Assembly (NCBI GenBank): GCA_965204685.1
Contig: OZ242004.1
Coordinates: forward strand, 3,286,001 to 3,350,000
Direction: 5' to 3'
DNA from: Bin87 sp965204685
Lineage (GTDB): Bacteria > Chloroflexota > Dehalococcoidia > Lucifugimonadales > UBA3495
DNA length: 64,000 nucleotides
Shown here: positions 16,881-25,822 of the stretch, in pieces
How the letters are laid out: every line of letters begins with the position of its first letter
Numbering within the stretch: position 1 is the stretch's first letter
Notes under the pieces: generated by a model
Databases searched by the model: none
What the model was told of the DNA's origin: nothing
The model's input: only the letters and a program-made list of their open reading frames with translations
Translations under genes and position numbers: made by a program

Positions 16881-16986
16881 ATGACTGGACGCCGAACGGC
16901 ATAGGAACGATTTATCGATTGCTTCCGCCATACGTAATTTTCATGGGAATATTTGACGGATTCAAGAAAGGTCACGATACGAGCGC

Positions 16987-17691
16987 ATGTTATCCCGTTC
17001 CAGCGGACCAGGTGCCAACCCTATGACGTTCACATCCCCTGGTGAAGTCCCCGAGGTGGTCATTTCCAGGTTGCCGCAGTATGTACGTATCCTGTCGCAA
17101 CTGCTGGAAAGCGGTGAATCGGTCACCAACTCGCAGCAGTTGGGCGAACAACTGCAAGTGACGCCGGCCCAGATCCGGAAGGACCTGTCCTACTTTGGCA
17201 GATTCGGCAAGCAGGGGCGGGGGTACGTGGTGCGCGATCTGCTACGGGAACTCAAGCAGATCCTGGGCCTGAACTCGGAATGGAATGTGGCCGTCGTCGG
17301 AGTGGGCCGGCTGGGGAACGCGATCCTGAACTACCCCGGTTTCAACCCGGATGGGTTCCACCTGGTGGCGGCGTTCGACAACAACCTCGCCAACGTCGGA
17401 CGCCAGGTCGGCGGTGTCTCGGTCCAACCCATGGGCGAGATGGCGCAGACGGTGGCCGAACGCGACATCAGCATCGCCATCGTGGCCGTGCCCAGCGCTC
17501 ATACGCAGACCGTCATCGACCAACTGGTGGCATGTGGAGTGCGGGCGATCCTGAACTACGCGCCGATCAACACTCAGGTGCCGGACGGGGTCCGGGTCCG
17601 TAACATCGACCCGGTGCTGGCCCTACAGTCGATGACTTACTACCTGACCGAGGGCGGGCCGTCAATTAACGGCTCTTTACCCACATCCTGA
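16987..17691 (+). CDS. rex: Redox-sensing transcriptional repressor Rex
   Basis: Rex senses the NADH/NAD+ ratio and represses respiratory and fermentative genes when NADH is low. The winged helix (about residues 20-85) contains SRLPQYVRIL, SSQ-like QQLGEQLQVTPAQIRKDLSYFGRFGKQGRGY, and the Rossmann domain has VAVVGVGRLGNAI (101-113), AFDNN and VPSAHTQTVID. 234 residues; the ATG at 17023 would give a 222-residue form closer to the family, both are possible. It ends two bases before the atpC stop on the opposite strand, so it converges on the ATP synthase operon. Confidence 0.95.
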   Translation: MLSRSSGPGANPMTFTSPGEVPEVVISRLPQYVRILSQLLESGESVTNSQQLGEQLQVTPAQIRKDLSYFGRFGKQGRGYVVRDLLRELKQILGLNSEWNVAVVGVGRLGNAILNYPGFNPDGFHLVAAFDNNLANVGRQVGGVSVQPMGEMAQTVAERDISIAIVAVPSAHTQTVIDQLVACGVRAILNYAPINTQVPDGVRVRNIDPVLALQSMTYYLTEGGPSINGSLPTS

Positions 17692-17693
17692 TC

Positions 17694-18134
17694 CTACTGC
17701 TGGGTTTGCCGCGCCAGTGAGCGGTGGGGCGTGGAGCGACGGCGGCGCGCGACGGTGACGCGAACTTGGGCCCGGCGGAGGGAAGCCACCGCCTGCTCCA
17801 GTTCGATGTCGGATTCTCGACTGGCGATGCGTTCCTGTGCTCGTGCCAACGCCTCCTGCGCCCGCGCCTCGTCGATTTCGTCCACATCCTCGGCGGCGTC
17901 GGCAAGCACGATGACCTGATTGCCGAGCACTTCCAGATAGCCGCCGGAGAGCGCAAGGTAGCTCTCATCACCACCGGCGCGGACGAGCAACTCGCCCGGC
18001 TGCAGCACGGTCATCAACGGGGCATGATTGGGTAGAATGCCCAACTGACCGGCGACGCCCGGGGCGACCAGCCCGTCCACCTCGCCGGAAAACACCTCGC
18101 GTTCAGCGGTGATGATTTGCAACTGCATCGGCAT
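17694..18134 (-). CDS. atpC: ATP synthase F1 subunit epsilon
   Basis: Last gene of the ATP synthase operon. The N-terminal beta-sandwich has LQIITAEREVFSGEVDGLVAPGVAGQLGILPNHAPL (residues 4-39), with LPNHAPL as the family signature; the C-terminal helical hairpin (90-146) is Ala/Glu/Arg-rich with an extended basic tail. 146 residues, slightly long. Starts 36 bases after atpD. Couples rotation to the c-ring and can inhibit ATP hydrolysis. Confidence 0.95.
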   Translation of the reverse strand: MPMQLQIITAEREVFSGEVDGLVAPGVAGQLGILPNHAPLMTVLQPGELLVRAGGDESYLALSGGYLEVLGNQVIVLADAAEDVDEIDEARAQEALARAQERIASRESDIELEQAVASLRRAQVRVTVARRRRSTPHRSLARQTQQ

Positions 18135-18170
18135 CGAGGCGGGCTCCTATTGATCAGTGGTCTGGGAAAA

Positions 18171-19565
18171 TCAGGCGGTGGCCTGCATCTCAGCGGCCTT
18201 CTCCACCGCCTCTTCGATGGTGCCTACCATGTAGAAAGCCTGCTCGGGGAGGTCGTCGTGCTGGCCGTCCAGGATTTCGGCGAAGCCGCGCACGGTGTCG
18301 CGCAGGGCGACGTACTTGCCCGGCTGGTTGGTGAAAGTTTCAGCGACGAAGAACGGCTGGGTCAGGAACCGCTGGATCTTGCGAGCCCGGAACACCGTCT
18401 GACGGTCATCATCGGACAACTCTTCGATGCCCAGGATAGCGATGATGTCCTGCAGGTCACGGTACCGCTGCAGCACCTGCTGCACGCCGCGCGCTACGCG
18501 ATAGTGCTCATCGCCGACGACTCGCGGTTCGAGAATTCGAGCGAAGGATGCCAACGGGTCCACGGCAGGATACAGGGCCTGCGCTGCCAGCGCGCGCTCG
18601 AGCGAGACAACGGCGTCCAGGTGTCCGAAGGTGGTCACGATACCGGGGTCGGTGTAGTCGTCGGCCGGCACATAAATGGCCTGGAAGGAGGTGATGCTGC
18701 CGCTCTTGGTGGAGGTGATCCGCTCCTGGAGCGCGCCCATCTCCGTGCTCAGTGTGGGCTGATAACCCACCGCGGAAGGCATGCGACCCAGCAGCGCGGA
18801 CACTTCCATACCGGCCAGGATGTACCGGTAAATGTTGTCGATGAACAGCAGCACGTCCTGGTTCTGCTCTTCCCGGAAGTACTCCGCCATGGTCAACCCG
18901 GTGAGCCCGATGCGGGCGCGCACGCCGGGAGTCTCGTTCATCTGCCCGAACACCAGCACGGTGCTGCCCAGCACGCCGGAGTCTTCCATCTCGTGCCAGA
19001 GGTCGTTCCCTTCGCGAGACCGCTCGCCCACCCCAGCGAATACGGACACGCCGCTATGAACGGCGCCGATGTTCCGGATGAGTTCCTGAATGATGACGGT
19101 TTTGCCCACGCCGGCTCCGCCGTAGGCCCCTACCTTGCCGCCCTTGGGGAAAGGGGTAATGAGATCGAACACCTTGATACCCGTCTCAAGAATCTCGACG
19201 GTGGGGTTCTGGTCGTCAAAAGCCGGAGGATCCCGGTGGATGGGCCAGAACTGACCGGCTTCCACTGCGCCCAGGTTGTCCAGTGGGGTCCCGGTGACGT
19301 CGAAGAGCCGCCCCAGAGTTTCGGGCCCCACCGGGACAGAAACTTTGTTCCCGGTGTCGGTCACTTCGCTGCCACGGGCCAATCCATCCGTGGATCCAAG
19401 GGCCAGGCAGCGGGCCCAGCGGTTGCCGATGTGCTGCTGAACTTCCAGCACCAGGCGCTCGCCCGAGTTGTCGACCTCGAGAGCGTCAAACAGGTTCGGG
19501 AGCTGATCGGCGGGGAATTCTACGTCCACCACCGTACCGATTACTTGGGCAATTTTACCGGGCAT
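18171..19565 (-). CDS. atpD: ATP synthase F1 subunit beta
   Basis: Catalytic subunit of F1. Walker A GGAGVGKT at residues 149-156, GERSREGNDLWHEM (about 182-195) with the catalytic Glu, LLFIDNIYRY as Walker B and ALLGRMPSAVGYQPTLSTEMG are all present. 464 residues, normal length. N-terminus PGKIAQVIGTVVDVEF is typical. Lies between atpG and atpC on the minus strand; start ATG has GGAGGATAG upstream. Confidence 0.98.
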   Translation of the reverse strand: MPGKIAQVIGTVVDVEFPADQLPNLFDALEVDNSGERLVLEVQQHIGNRWARCLALGSTDGLARGSEVTDTGNKVSVPVGPETLGRLFDVTGTPLDNLGAVEAGQFWPIHRDPPAFDDQNPTVEILETGIKVFDLITPFPKGGKVGAYGGAGVGKTVIIQELIRNIGAVHSGVSVFAGVGERSREGNDLWHEMEDSGVLGSTVLVFGQMNETPGVRARIGLTGLTMAEYFREEQNQDVLLFIDNIYRYILAGMEVSALLGRMPSAVGYQPTLSTEMGALQERITSTKSGSITSFQAIYVPADDYTDPGIVTTFGHLDAVVSLERALAAQALYPAVDPLASFARILEPRVVGDEHYRVARGVQQVLQRYRDLQDIIAILGIEELSDDDRQTVFRARKIQRFLTQPFFVAETFTNQPGKYVALRDTVRGFAEILDGQHDDLPEQAFYMVGTIEEAVEKAAEMQATA

Positions 19566-19653
19566 CTTGTCTATCCTCCGGAGGAGCTATCTGAAGACGG
19601 TCGGATATCCGCGGGCTGGCCGAAACGTGGTCTCCGCAAGTGGGCGCGGCGGA

Positions 19654-20514
19654 TCATCCCTCCAGCGCGACCTGGCCGCCCACGAGGTCCAGCAACTCGT
19701 TGGTGATGCTGTCCTGGCGCAGCTTGTTCATAACCAATGTCAGGTCGGAAGCCAGTTGGTTGGCATTGTCGGTGGCGTTCCGCATCGCTACCATGCGGGC
19801 GGACTGCTCGCTGGCGATACTTTCCAGAATCGCGTGGTATACCTGCATCTCAACGAACTGCGGAAGCAGTGCGCTCAGCACAGTCGCCGGATCAGGTTCG
19901 TAAATGTAGCCCACCCGTTGGGCCGACTCCAGCGCCGCCGGTTCCACCGGCAGTATCCGTTCTATCACCGGTTCCTGCTGAACGGTGGACACGAAGCGCA
20001 TGTAGGCCAGGTGCACCTCATCGAACTCGCCGTCAGTGTACCCGTCAATGACCAGGCGGGAGATCGCGGTGGTATCGGCAAGGGCAACGCGGTCGCTCAG
20101 ATCGGTGAATACTGCCTGGACGGTATCCGTGTAGCGCACCAGGAAGTCGCGGCCCTTGCGGCCGACCACAATACTGCGGACCGTCGCGTCGCTGCCCAGG
20201 ATGAAGCGGGCCACCTGGCGGTTGATGTTGGCGTGCATGCCCCCGGCCAGTCCACGGTCGGGTGTGATCACCACCATTCCCACGGTGTTGACCGGGCGGG
20301 TCTCCAGCAGCGGGTGGACCGTGTCGTCGTCAGTTGGTTGCGCTGCCAGCGTAGCGATCACCTCATGGATCTTCTCCGCGTACGGGCGGCCGTCGGTGAC
20401 GGCCAACTGGGCCCGGCGCATCTTCGACGCCGCGATGAGGGACATCGCGTTGGTGACCTTGCCGGTGTTCTCGACGCTACGGATGCGTCGGCGGATGTCT
20501 CTAACGCTAGGCAT
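19654..20514 (-). CDS. atpG: ATP synthase F1 subunit gamma
   Basis: Central shaft of F1. The N-terminal helix MPSVRDIRRRIRSVENTGKVTNAMSLIAASKMRRAQ (residues 1-36, read in parts) and the C-terminal helix MRNATDNANQLASDLTLVMNKLRQDSITNELLDLV are the coiled coil that turns inside the hexamer. The middle domain includes TPDRGLAGGMHANINRQV. 286 residues. Sits 50 bases downstream of atpA and about 90 upstream of atpD. Confidence 0.97.
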   Translation of the reverse strand: MPSVRDIRRRIRSVENTGKVTNAMSLIAASKMRRAQLAVTDGRPYAEKIHEVIATLAAQPTDDDTVHPLLETRPVNTVGMVVITPDRGLAGGMHANINRQVARFILGSDATVRSIVVGRKGRDFLVRYTDTVQAVFTDLSDRVALADTTAISRLVIDGYTDGEFDEVHLAYMRFVSTVQQEPVIERILPVEPAALESAQRVGYIYEPDPATVLSALLPQFVEMQVYHAILESIASEQSARMVAMRNATDNANQLASDLTLVMNKLRQDSITNELLDLVGGQVALEG

Positions 20515-20563
20515 GTAATGACCCTGGCTGCTCCTGGATTGGGGAGGCTAAGTACCCCGGCGC

Positions 20564-22072
20564 CTACTGGAAGGTGGGTTTGAAATCGTTGATGGCGGCG
20601 GTGAGCTGCTCGCTCAGCTCGTCGGGCAGGTTGCCGGTGTCGCGGATTGCCTGGCTGAACTCGGGATGCGTCGCGTTGACGTGACGGAGCATCTGCTCTT
20701 CGAACGCGCCGACGCGCTCCAGCGGCACATCTTCCATCAGGCCAGAGTTGACCGCAAAGAGAACGATCACCTCGTCGCCCAGGTTCAGGGGCTGGTACTG
20801 TCCCTGCTTCAGCGCCTCGGTTGCCAATTGACCACGCGCCAACTGGGCGCGGGTGGCAGCATCCAGGTCGGCGGTGCCGAATTGGGCGAAAGTGGCTAAT
20901 TCGCGGTACTGGGCCAAGTCCAGGCGCAGACGGCCGGCCACCTGGCGCACCGCCCGCGTCTGAGCGGCGCCGCCCACGCGGGACACGGACAGACCGACAT
21001 TGACTGCGGGGCGGATGCCGACGTTGAACAATTCAGGTTCGAGGTAGATCTGCCCGTCGGTGATGGAGATCACGTTGGTTGGGATGTACGCCGAAACGTC
21101 ACCGGCCTGGGTCTCAATGATGGGCAGCGCCGTCAACGAGCCGCCGCCCAATGTGTCGTCGAGCCGGGCCGCGCGTTCGAGCAACCGGCTGTGCAGGTAG
21201 AAAACGTCTCCGGGATAAGCCTCACGTCCGGCGGGGCGGCGCAGCAGGAGCGACATCTGGCGGTAGGCCCACGCGTGCTTGGTAAGATCGTCGTAGACGA
21301 TCAGCACGTCTTTGCCTTCCTCCATAAACGCCTCCCCCATGGCGCAGCCGGCGTACGGGGCGATGAACTGCAGCGGCGCGGAGTCCGCGGAACCCGCGTT
21401 GACCACGATGGTGTGGTCCATGGCGCCGTACTCTTCCAGAATGCCCACCACCTGGGAGACCTTGCCCTGCTTCTGACCGATGGCCACGTAGATGCAGATC
21501 AGGTCTGTATCCCGCTGGTTGATGATGGTGTCGATGGCGATGGCGGACTTGCCGGTGGAACGGTCGCCGATGATCAGTTCACGCTGGCCCCGACCAATGG
21601 GGATCATCGCGTCGATGGCCTTGATGCCCGTCTGTACCGGGGTATCCACCGACTTTCGAACCACCACGTTGGGCGCAGTGCGTTCCACGGGCATGGTGCG
21701 GTCGGTCGCCACCGGGCCTTTGCCATCCAGCGGCCGACCCAGCGGATCCACCACGCGCCCGATGAGCGCGTCCCCAACCGGCACTTCGATGATCTGTCCG
21801 GTGGCGCGGACCCGGTCACCCTCTTTGACCGCGTTGGGATCGCCCAAGATGGCGGCGCCGACAATGTCCGATTCCAGGTTCAGCGCGAGGCCCAGCACGT
21901 CGTTGCCGAAATCCAGCAATTCGTTGGACCGGACGCTCTGCAAACCCTGGATGCTGGCGATGCCGTCACCCACTTGCAGGACGGTGCCAACGTCGACGAG
22001 GGAGAGGTCTCCGCCAAACTCCTCGATCTGACGCCTGATGAGAGAAACTATCTCTTGTCCCCTGACTGCCAT
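20564..22072 (-). CDS. atpA: ATP synthase F1 subunit alpha
   Basis: Non-catalytic nucleotide-binding subunit. Walker A GDRSTGKS at residues 169-176, QKQGKVSQVVGILEEYGAMD, DDLTKHAWAYRQMSLLLRRPAGREAYPGDVFYLHSRLLERA (in parts) and the VGGAAQTRAVRQVAGRLRLDLAQYRELATFAQF region are intact. 502 residues, standard. Starts MAVRGQEIVSLIRRQIEEF. Follows atpH by 27 bases. Confidence 0.98.
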   Translation of the reverse strand: MAVRGQEIVSLIRRQIEEFGGDLSLVDVGTVLQVGDGIASIQGLQSVRSNELLDFGNDVLGLALNLESDIVGAAILGDPNAVKEGDRVRATGQIIEVPVGDALIGRVVDPLGRPLDGKGPVATDRTMPVERTAPNVVVRKSVDTPVQTGIKAIDAMIPIGRGQRELIIGDRSTGKSAIAIDTIINQRDTDLICIYVAIGQKQGKVSQVVGILEEYGAMDHTIVVNAGSADSAPLQFIAPYAGCAMGEAFMEEGKDVLIVYDDLTKHAWAYRQMSLLLRRPAGREAYPGDVFYLHSRLLERAARLDDTLGGGSLTALPIIETQAGDVSAYIPTNVISITDGQIYLEPELFNVGIRPAVNVGLSVSRVGGAAQTRAVRQVAGRLRLDLAQYRELATFAQFGTADLDAATRAQLARGQLATEALKQGQYQPLNLGDEVIVLFAVNSGLMEDVPLERVGAFEEQMLRHVNATHPEFSQAIRDTGNLPDELSEQLTAAINDFKPTFQ

Positions 22073-22099
22073 CGGCGAGTCTCCTCAATTTTGCGTTGG

Positions 22100-22639
22100 T
22101 TAGGCCGCTTGCGCGCGGACCGTCTGGCGGAGCCGTTCCAGGGCGGAACTCGCGCTGCCGTCCAGCAATTGATCGCCAATCTGGATGATCAGCCCGCCCA
22201 GGATCGACTCGTCCACACTGGCGGTGACCACCACTTCCTTGCCTACCATGCGCCCAACCAGATCGGTGATACGGTCCAGTTCGGCCTGTTCCAGCTCCAC
22301 GGCGGCGGTGACTTCAACCCGTTGACGCCCCAGGCGTTCATCCAGCAGGTGAGTGTAGGCTTCCTGGACGTCCCGCATGGCATCCACACCGCCCCGACTG
22401 ACCAGCAACGCCACCAGGTTACGAACCATGGGATGGGCTTCGGACAGCACTTCGTCGATGGCCACGATCTTGCGTTCCAACGGCACTTCAGCGTGTCGCA
22501 GGAACAGACCGAACTCCTGGTCGCCGAGCACGTCGGCAGCCAGCCGAAGTTCCAGGTCCCACGGTTCCAGCTGCTCGTGCTGCTCGGCCAACTCAAAGAT
22601 GGCCTGGGCGTAGCGCTGACCGGACAGGCGGTTTGCCAC
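22100..22639 (-). CDS. atpH: ATP synthase F1 subunit delta
   Basis: Peripheral stalk subunit that links the b dimer to the top of F1. 179 residues beginning MANRLSGQRYAQAIFELAEQ, with the six-helix N-terminal domain and the C-terminal ILGGLIIQIGDQLLDGSASSALERLRQ, the OSCP/delta signature with DGS. Placed between atpF and atpA as in most operons. Confidence 0.96.
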   Translation of the reverse strand: MANRLSGQRYAQAIFELAEQHEQLEPWDLELRLAADVLGDQEFGLFLRHAEVPLERKIVAIDEVLSEAHPMVRNLVALLVSRGGVDAMRDVQEAYTHLLDERLGRQRVEVTAAVELEQAELDRITDLVGRMVGKEVVVTASVDESILGGLIIQIGDQLLDGSASSALERLRQTVRAQAA

Positions 22640-22732
22640 GGGTTCTTGTCTCCCTAGTTCCTATGCTGGCGAGGCCGCTTTGCGGGGCAGCCACGTTCGT
22701 TTTATGTCTGGGGCGCCGGAAAGGTTCACAGA

Positions 22733-23236
22733 TCAGTTGCGGCGCAGCGCCTGTTCGCCTTCGGCCAGGACTTGATCGATCAACTCCTGATGCGCCTGGC
22801 GGTCCACGCTGCGACGGATAATCCGTTCGGCGGCGGAAATCGCCAGATCTCCGAAGGCAGCCCGGACCTCGTTGATGGCGGCGTCTCGCTCCCGAGCGAT
22901 GTCCGCCCGGGCACGCTCGGAAAATTCCTCCGCCGCCTGGCGGGCGCGTCCCATTTCCTCTTCCCGGAAACGTTCGGCAGCCTCGCGCGCCTGATCCAGC
23001 AGACGCTGGCCCTCGCGACGTGCCTCGTTAAGCTCCTCCTCGATGGCGGAGCGGGACGTGGCCGCTTCCTCGCGAGCCCGGTCGGCAGCGGCCAGGCTCT
23101 CCCGGATGCTCTCGACTCGACTGTCCAGAGCGTTGAGCAATGGCCGGTAGGCCAGCGCTCCCAGCAGGATCAGAAGGACGACGTAGTTGATCAGGTAGCT
23201 GATCAGCGACGGAACGTTCAGTCCCAGTTCAACCAT
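22733..23236 (-). CDS. atpF: ATP synthase F0 subunit b
   Basis: One membrane helix (about residues 11-32, LISYLINYVVLLILLGALAY) followed by a long charged helix rich in Arg, Glu and Ala (38-150) that dimerises to form the stator. 167 residues. Only one b gene is present, so a homodimer is expected. Starts five bases after the atpE stop, probably translationally linked. Confidence 0.96.
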   Translation of the reverse strand: MVELGLNVPSLISYLINYVVLLILLGALAYRPLLNALDSRVESIRESLAAADRAREEAATSRSAIEEELNEARREGQRLLDQAREAAERFREEEMGRARQAAEEFSERARADIARERDAAINEVRAAFGDLAISAAERIIRRSVDRQAHQELIDQVLAEGEQALRRN

Positions 23237-23240
23237 GTTG

Positions 23241-23525
23241 TTACACCACGAAGAGCAGGATCACTGCGACGATGAGCGAGTAAATGCCCAGGGCCTCAGC
23301 GAACGCGATGGCGAGGATCATGTTGGTGGTAATGGAACCGGCGGCGTCCGGGTTGCGGCCGATGGCGTTCATCGCGCCCGCGCCGAGGATTCCGATACCC
23401 ACACCAGGTCCGACCACGCCGAGGGCGATGGCCAGGCCGGCCGCCAGGAACTTGGCGCCATCCGCGGTAATCGCCTGCGCACCCACCGACAGCAAAGTGG
23501 TGAACATCGTAAGGTCAAGTGCCAT
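23241..23525 (-). CDS. atpE: ATP synthase F0 subunit c
   Basis: 94-residue rotor subunit from the ATG at 23525, preceded by GGAGGATT; a longer frame to 23597 adds an unconserved basic segment. Two membrane helices enclose the polar loop AIGRNPDA (about 54-61). The ion-carrying carboxylate is Glu77 in AFAEALGIYSL. No Gln in helix one or Ser/Thr next to the Glu of the sodium type is obvious, so protons are the likely ion. Confidence 0.96.
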   Translation of the reverse strand: MALDLTMFTTLLSVGAQAITADGAKFLAAGLAIALGVVGPGVGIGILGAGAMNAIGRNPDAAGSITTNMILAIAFAEALGIYSLIVAVILLFVV

Positions 23526-23628
23526 TGTTGTTAATCCTCCGAACCGAAATTGGTCGCGTGATTTTGCCTCGCCCCTGGCCGTCAAACCACGGGGCAACGG
23601 TGCCTTGATGGGGGCAAACGTCGGGCCA

Positions 23629-24630
23629 TCAGTGCTCCTCGTGACTTACGGCCACCGACAGGAACACCAGGGTGAGCCCCGCGAAAATGACCGACTGGAT
23701 CAGACCTACCAGGAGTTCCAACCCGAAGACGAACTGGGTGGCGATGAAAGGAACGAGGAAGGTGATCATCACCACCAGGATTTCGCCGGCGGTCATGTTC
23801 CCGAACAAACGGAAGGTGAACGAGACGATGCGCACCAGTTCCGAAACCAGTTCCAGGATGCCCACGAAGACGTTGATCAGGCCCGACGGACGGCCGCGGA
23901 AGAGGTCTCCGAAGGCGAAGAACTTCTTGAGGTATCCGAACCCGTGGGCCCGGAAGCCCCAGTACTCGACGAACACGAACGACACCAGCGCCAGCGCCAG
24001 CGGGAAGTTCAGGTCAGTGCCGGCCGGCCGAATCAGGTGCGTGGCCAGTTTGAACTCGCCTCCCAATTGCGCGCCGTAGCCCACCGCCTGGTATATCGGG
24101 ATGAGGAAGATCGCTATCCAAGCATTGAACAACACAAAGAAGAAAATGGTGGCGACCACCGGGAAAGCCCGGCGACCCATCTCTGGCCCGAGGATGCTGG
24201 ACGCGAAATTGAGGACCAATTCGAACAGCATCTCCACCAGCGCCTGGAGCCGGCTGGGAATAACCTTGGGATTGCGCGCGCCTCCGATGAAGAACACCAG
24301 CATGATGATGCTGGTCAGCCATGCCGAAAGCATGGTGTTGGTAACGGCGAATTGCATCAGGCCCAGGCCATGATGCTCCTCTTTGGCTTCGTCTTTGCCT
24401 GCGCTTTCACCGTGGTCGTCGGTCTTCTTTTCAGCAACCCGATAGCCGACCACGTTTTCGCGAACGGTCGCGGGGAACACGGGGTCAGGAGGCAGGTGAA
24501 TTCCCGGCTGGGAAACGAATGGCCGTTCCAGCCCAAACATCCGGGAGCCGACCGCGCCAACGACGAAACCTACGATCAGGAGGACTGCCGACACGATGCC
24601 GAGCAGAAGGAGTACTCGTTTGGTGGTCAC
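23629..24630 (-). CDS. atpB: ATP synthase F0 subunit a
   Basis: Stator subunit with the proton half-channels. The essential Arg is Arg274 in FTFRLFGNMTAGEI, followed by a last helix pair ending in SVIFAGLTLVFLSVAV. 333 residues because of an N-terminal helix and a charged segment rich in His, Glu and Lys (about 66-90) ahead of the usual start. GTG start at 24630 overlaps the atpZ stop (GTGA), so the two are coupled. Confidence 0.96.
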   Translation of the reverse strand: MTTKRVLLLLGIVSAVLLIVGFVVGAVGSRMFGLERPFVSQPGIHLPPDPVFPATVRENVVGYRVAEKKTDDHGESAGKDEAKEEHHGLGLMQFAVTNTMLSAWLTSIIMLVFFIGGARNPKVIPSRLQALVEMLFELVLNFASSILGPEMGRRAFPVVATIFFFVLFNAWIAIFLIPIYQAVGYGAQLGGEFKLATHLIRPAGTDLNFPLALALVSFVFVEYWGFRAHGFGYLKKFFAFGDLFRGRPSGLINVFVGILELVSELVRIVSFTFRLFGNMTAGEILVVMITFLVPFIATQFVFGLELLVGLIQSVIFAGLTLVFLSVAVSHEEH

Positions 24631-24905
24631 GACGGTTCGTTGCCTCCGCGGTCAGAACACGGTTTTTGGGAACGGCTGGCGGTGCGGTTGGGATTGTTGC
24701 TTCCGTAGACCGCGGGAAGAATCATCCGGTAGACCCCGTAGAATGCTACCACGCTGCCCAAAACCGTTCCCACCAACACCAGGAGTGCCACCTGGCCGGT
24801 CAACTTGCCCAGCCAGAGCCCTCCAAGGATGCCCAGGACGATACATACAGCAACGAACCAACCCAAGCCGGTCAGCCGCAGTGCGGTAACTACCCACTGC
24901 GGCAT
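24627..24905 (-). CDS. AtpZ/AtpI-type accessory membrane protein
   Basis: 92 residues from the ATG at 24905 (an ATG at 24917 is also in frame but lies only about three bases from the predicted transcription start). Two membrane helices with GILGGLWLGKLTG between them and a hydrophilic tail rich in Asn and Ser. Small proteins of this kind precede atpB in many operons and help assemble the c-ring or transport magnesium. First gene of the operon, directly behind its promoter. Confidence 0.85.
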   Translation of the reverse strand: MPQWVVTALRLTGLGWFVAVCIVLGILGGLWLGKLTGQVALLVLVGTVLGSVVAFYGVYRMILPAVYGSNNPNRTASRSQKPCSDRGGNEPS

Positions 24906-24926
24906 TTCCGTTTCCAAACGGCAGGC

Positions 24927-24955
24927 ATCGTAGCATCCGCACTCCGAACTGTCAA
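24927..24955 (-). promoter_or_regulatory. Promoter of the ATP synthase operon
   Basis: On the minus strand TTGACA (24955-24950), exactly 17 bases, TACGAT (24932-24927). Predicted start near 24920, leaving a leader of about 15 bases to the ATG at 24905. The best -35 box in the window. Confidence 0.75.
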
Positions 24956-24991
24956 TCGGAGATTTTTGCAGAATTCGTAACCTCGCTTACG

Positions 24992-25014
24992 AAAACGCCC
25001 CACCTCCAGGGGCG
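24992..25014 (-). terminator. Intrinsic terminator after the BFN-domain gene
   Basis: On the minus strand, CGCCCC-7-GGGGCG (25014-24996) followed by TTTTCG. It lies about 40 bases past the stop at 25056 and just before the atp promoter, separating the two units. Confidence 0.7.
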
Positions 25015-25055
25015 GGGCAGCATTCGTCGTTGCGCCGCTGGTACGCATCTGGAGC

Positions 25056-25598
25056 CTACTTGCGCTCAAAGTCTTCCATGTCCAGTTCGTTGATCAGATC
25101 CGTAAAGGCCGACAATCCCTGGAGTTCCTCTTCCGTGACCTCAGCGGGGGCCGATTCTCCACCTGATTCCGGGGCAACTGCGGGTTGGCCGGTTTCCTGG
25201 TCCATCGAGATCGCAGCTTTATCCATCACCTGGTCAGCCACGTAAATTGGGACCTCCGCCCGCACGGCGACCGCCATGGCGTCGCTGGGCCGGGAGTCTA
25301 TTTCGTGGGTACGGTCGCCGATCCTGACCACGATCTTGGCGTAAAACGTCTCGTTCTGAAGGTCATTTACCAGGATGTGTTCGAACGTTCCGCCCACCGA
25401 CTTCACCAAGTCAACGAAAAGGTCGTGCGTGAGCGGCCGCGGAACCGACATGCCCTGCATTTTTACCGCGATGGCTTCGGCCTCGGTGGGGCCAATCCAG
25501 ATCAACAGGAAAAGCTCGGTGGCCAACTCCTTGAGGACCACCACCCGTTGATAGTTCATCTGGCTGATCCGGATGCTGTCGATTACCAGTTCACGCAT
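25056..25598 (-). CDS. Bifunctional nuclease (BFN/DUF151) domain protein
   Basis: 180 residues. The BFN domain spans about 1-140 with MRELVIDSIRISQMNYQRVVVLKE, LPIWIGPTEAEAIAV-like LIWIGPTEAEAIAVKM, RPLTHDLFVDLVKSVGGT and IDSRPSDAMAVAVRAEVPIYV, all hallmark strings. The C-terminal 40 residues are acidic and low-complexity. BFN proteins have DNase/RNase activity in plants and are metal-independent or unknown in bacteria. Single gene with its own terminator. Confidence 0.93.
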   Translation of the reverse strand: MRELVIDSIRISQMNYQRVVVLKELATELFLLIWIGPTEAEAIAVKMQGMSVPRPLTHDLFVDLVKSVGGTFEHILVNDLQNETFYAKIVVRIGDRTHEIDSRPSDAMAVAVRAEVPIYVADQVMDKAAISMDQETGQPAVAPESGGESAPAEVTEEELQGLSAFTDLINELDMEDFERK

Positions 25599-25773
25599 CT
25601 CGCTCCGTCACTCCAATCAACGCTTCCGGGATGGTGTGGTTAGATCACGCCCAAGCGTACTTCCAACCAGCGGGCACGCCGGATTGTACACCCGCAAGAG
25701 TCGCCGATGTCAAGCGTAAATCACGCTCTCCGGCAGTCTGGCGTGAGTAACGGCGACCGTGCCGAACGACCGA

Positions 25774-25795
25774 GGGGCGGGTGTTTTCCCGCCCC
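25774..25795 (-). terminator. Hairpin downstream of the coiled-coil gene
   Basis: Perfect 8-bp GC stem, GGGGCGGG with CCCGCCCC, around TGTTTT, 27 bases past the stop at 25823. It lacks a clear T-run on the minus strand, so it is a likely but not certain terminator of the rsmD-coaD operon. Confidence 0.5.
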
Positions 25796-25822
25796 GGCGA
25801 TCAGTTGGTTTGGGAGGGCGGA

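Noticed and set aside
18117..19706. Plus-strand open frame of 529 codons opposite atpD
   Set aside because: Antisense shadow of the strongly conserved atpD gene.
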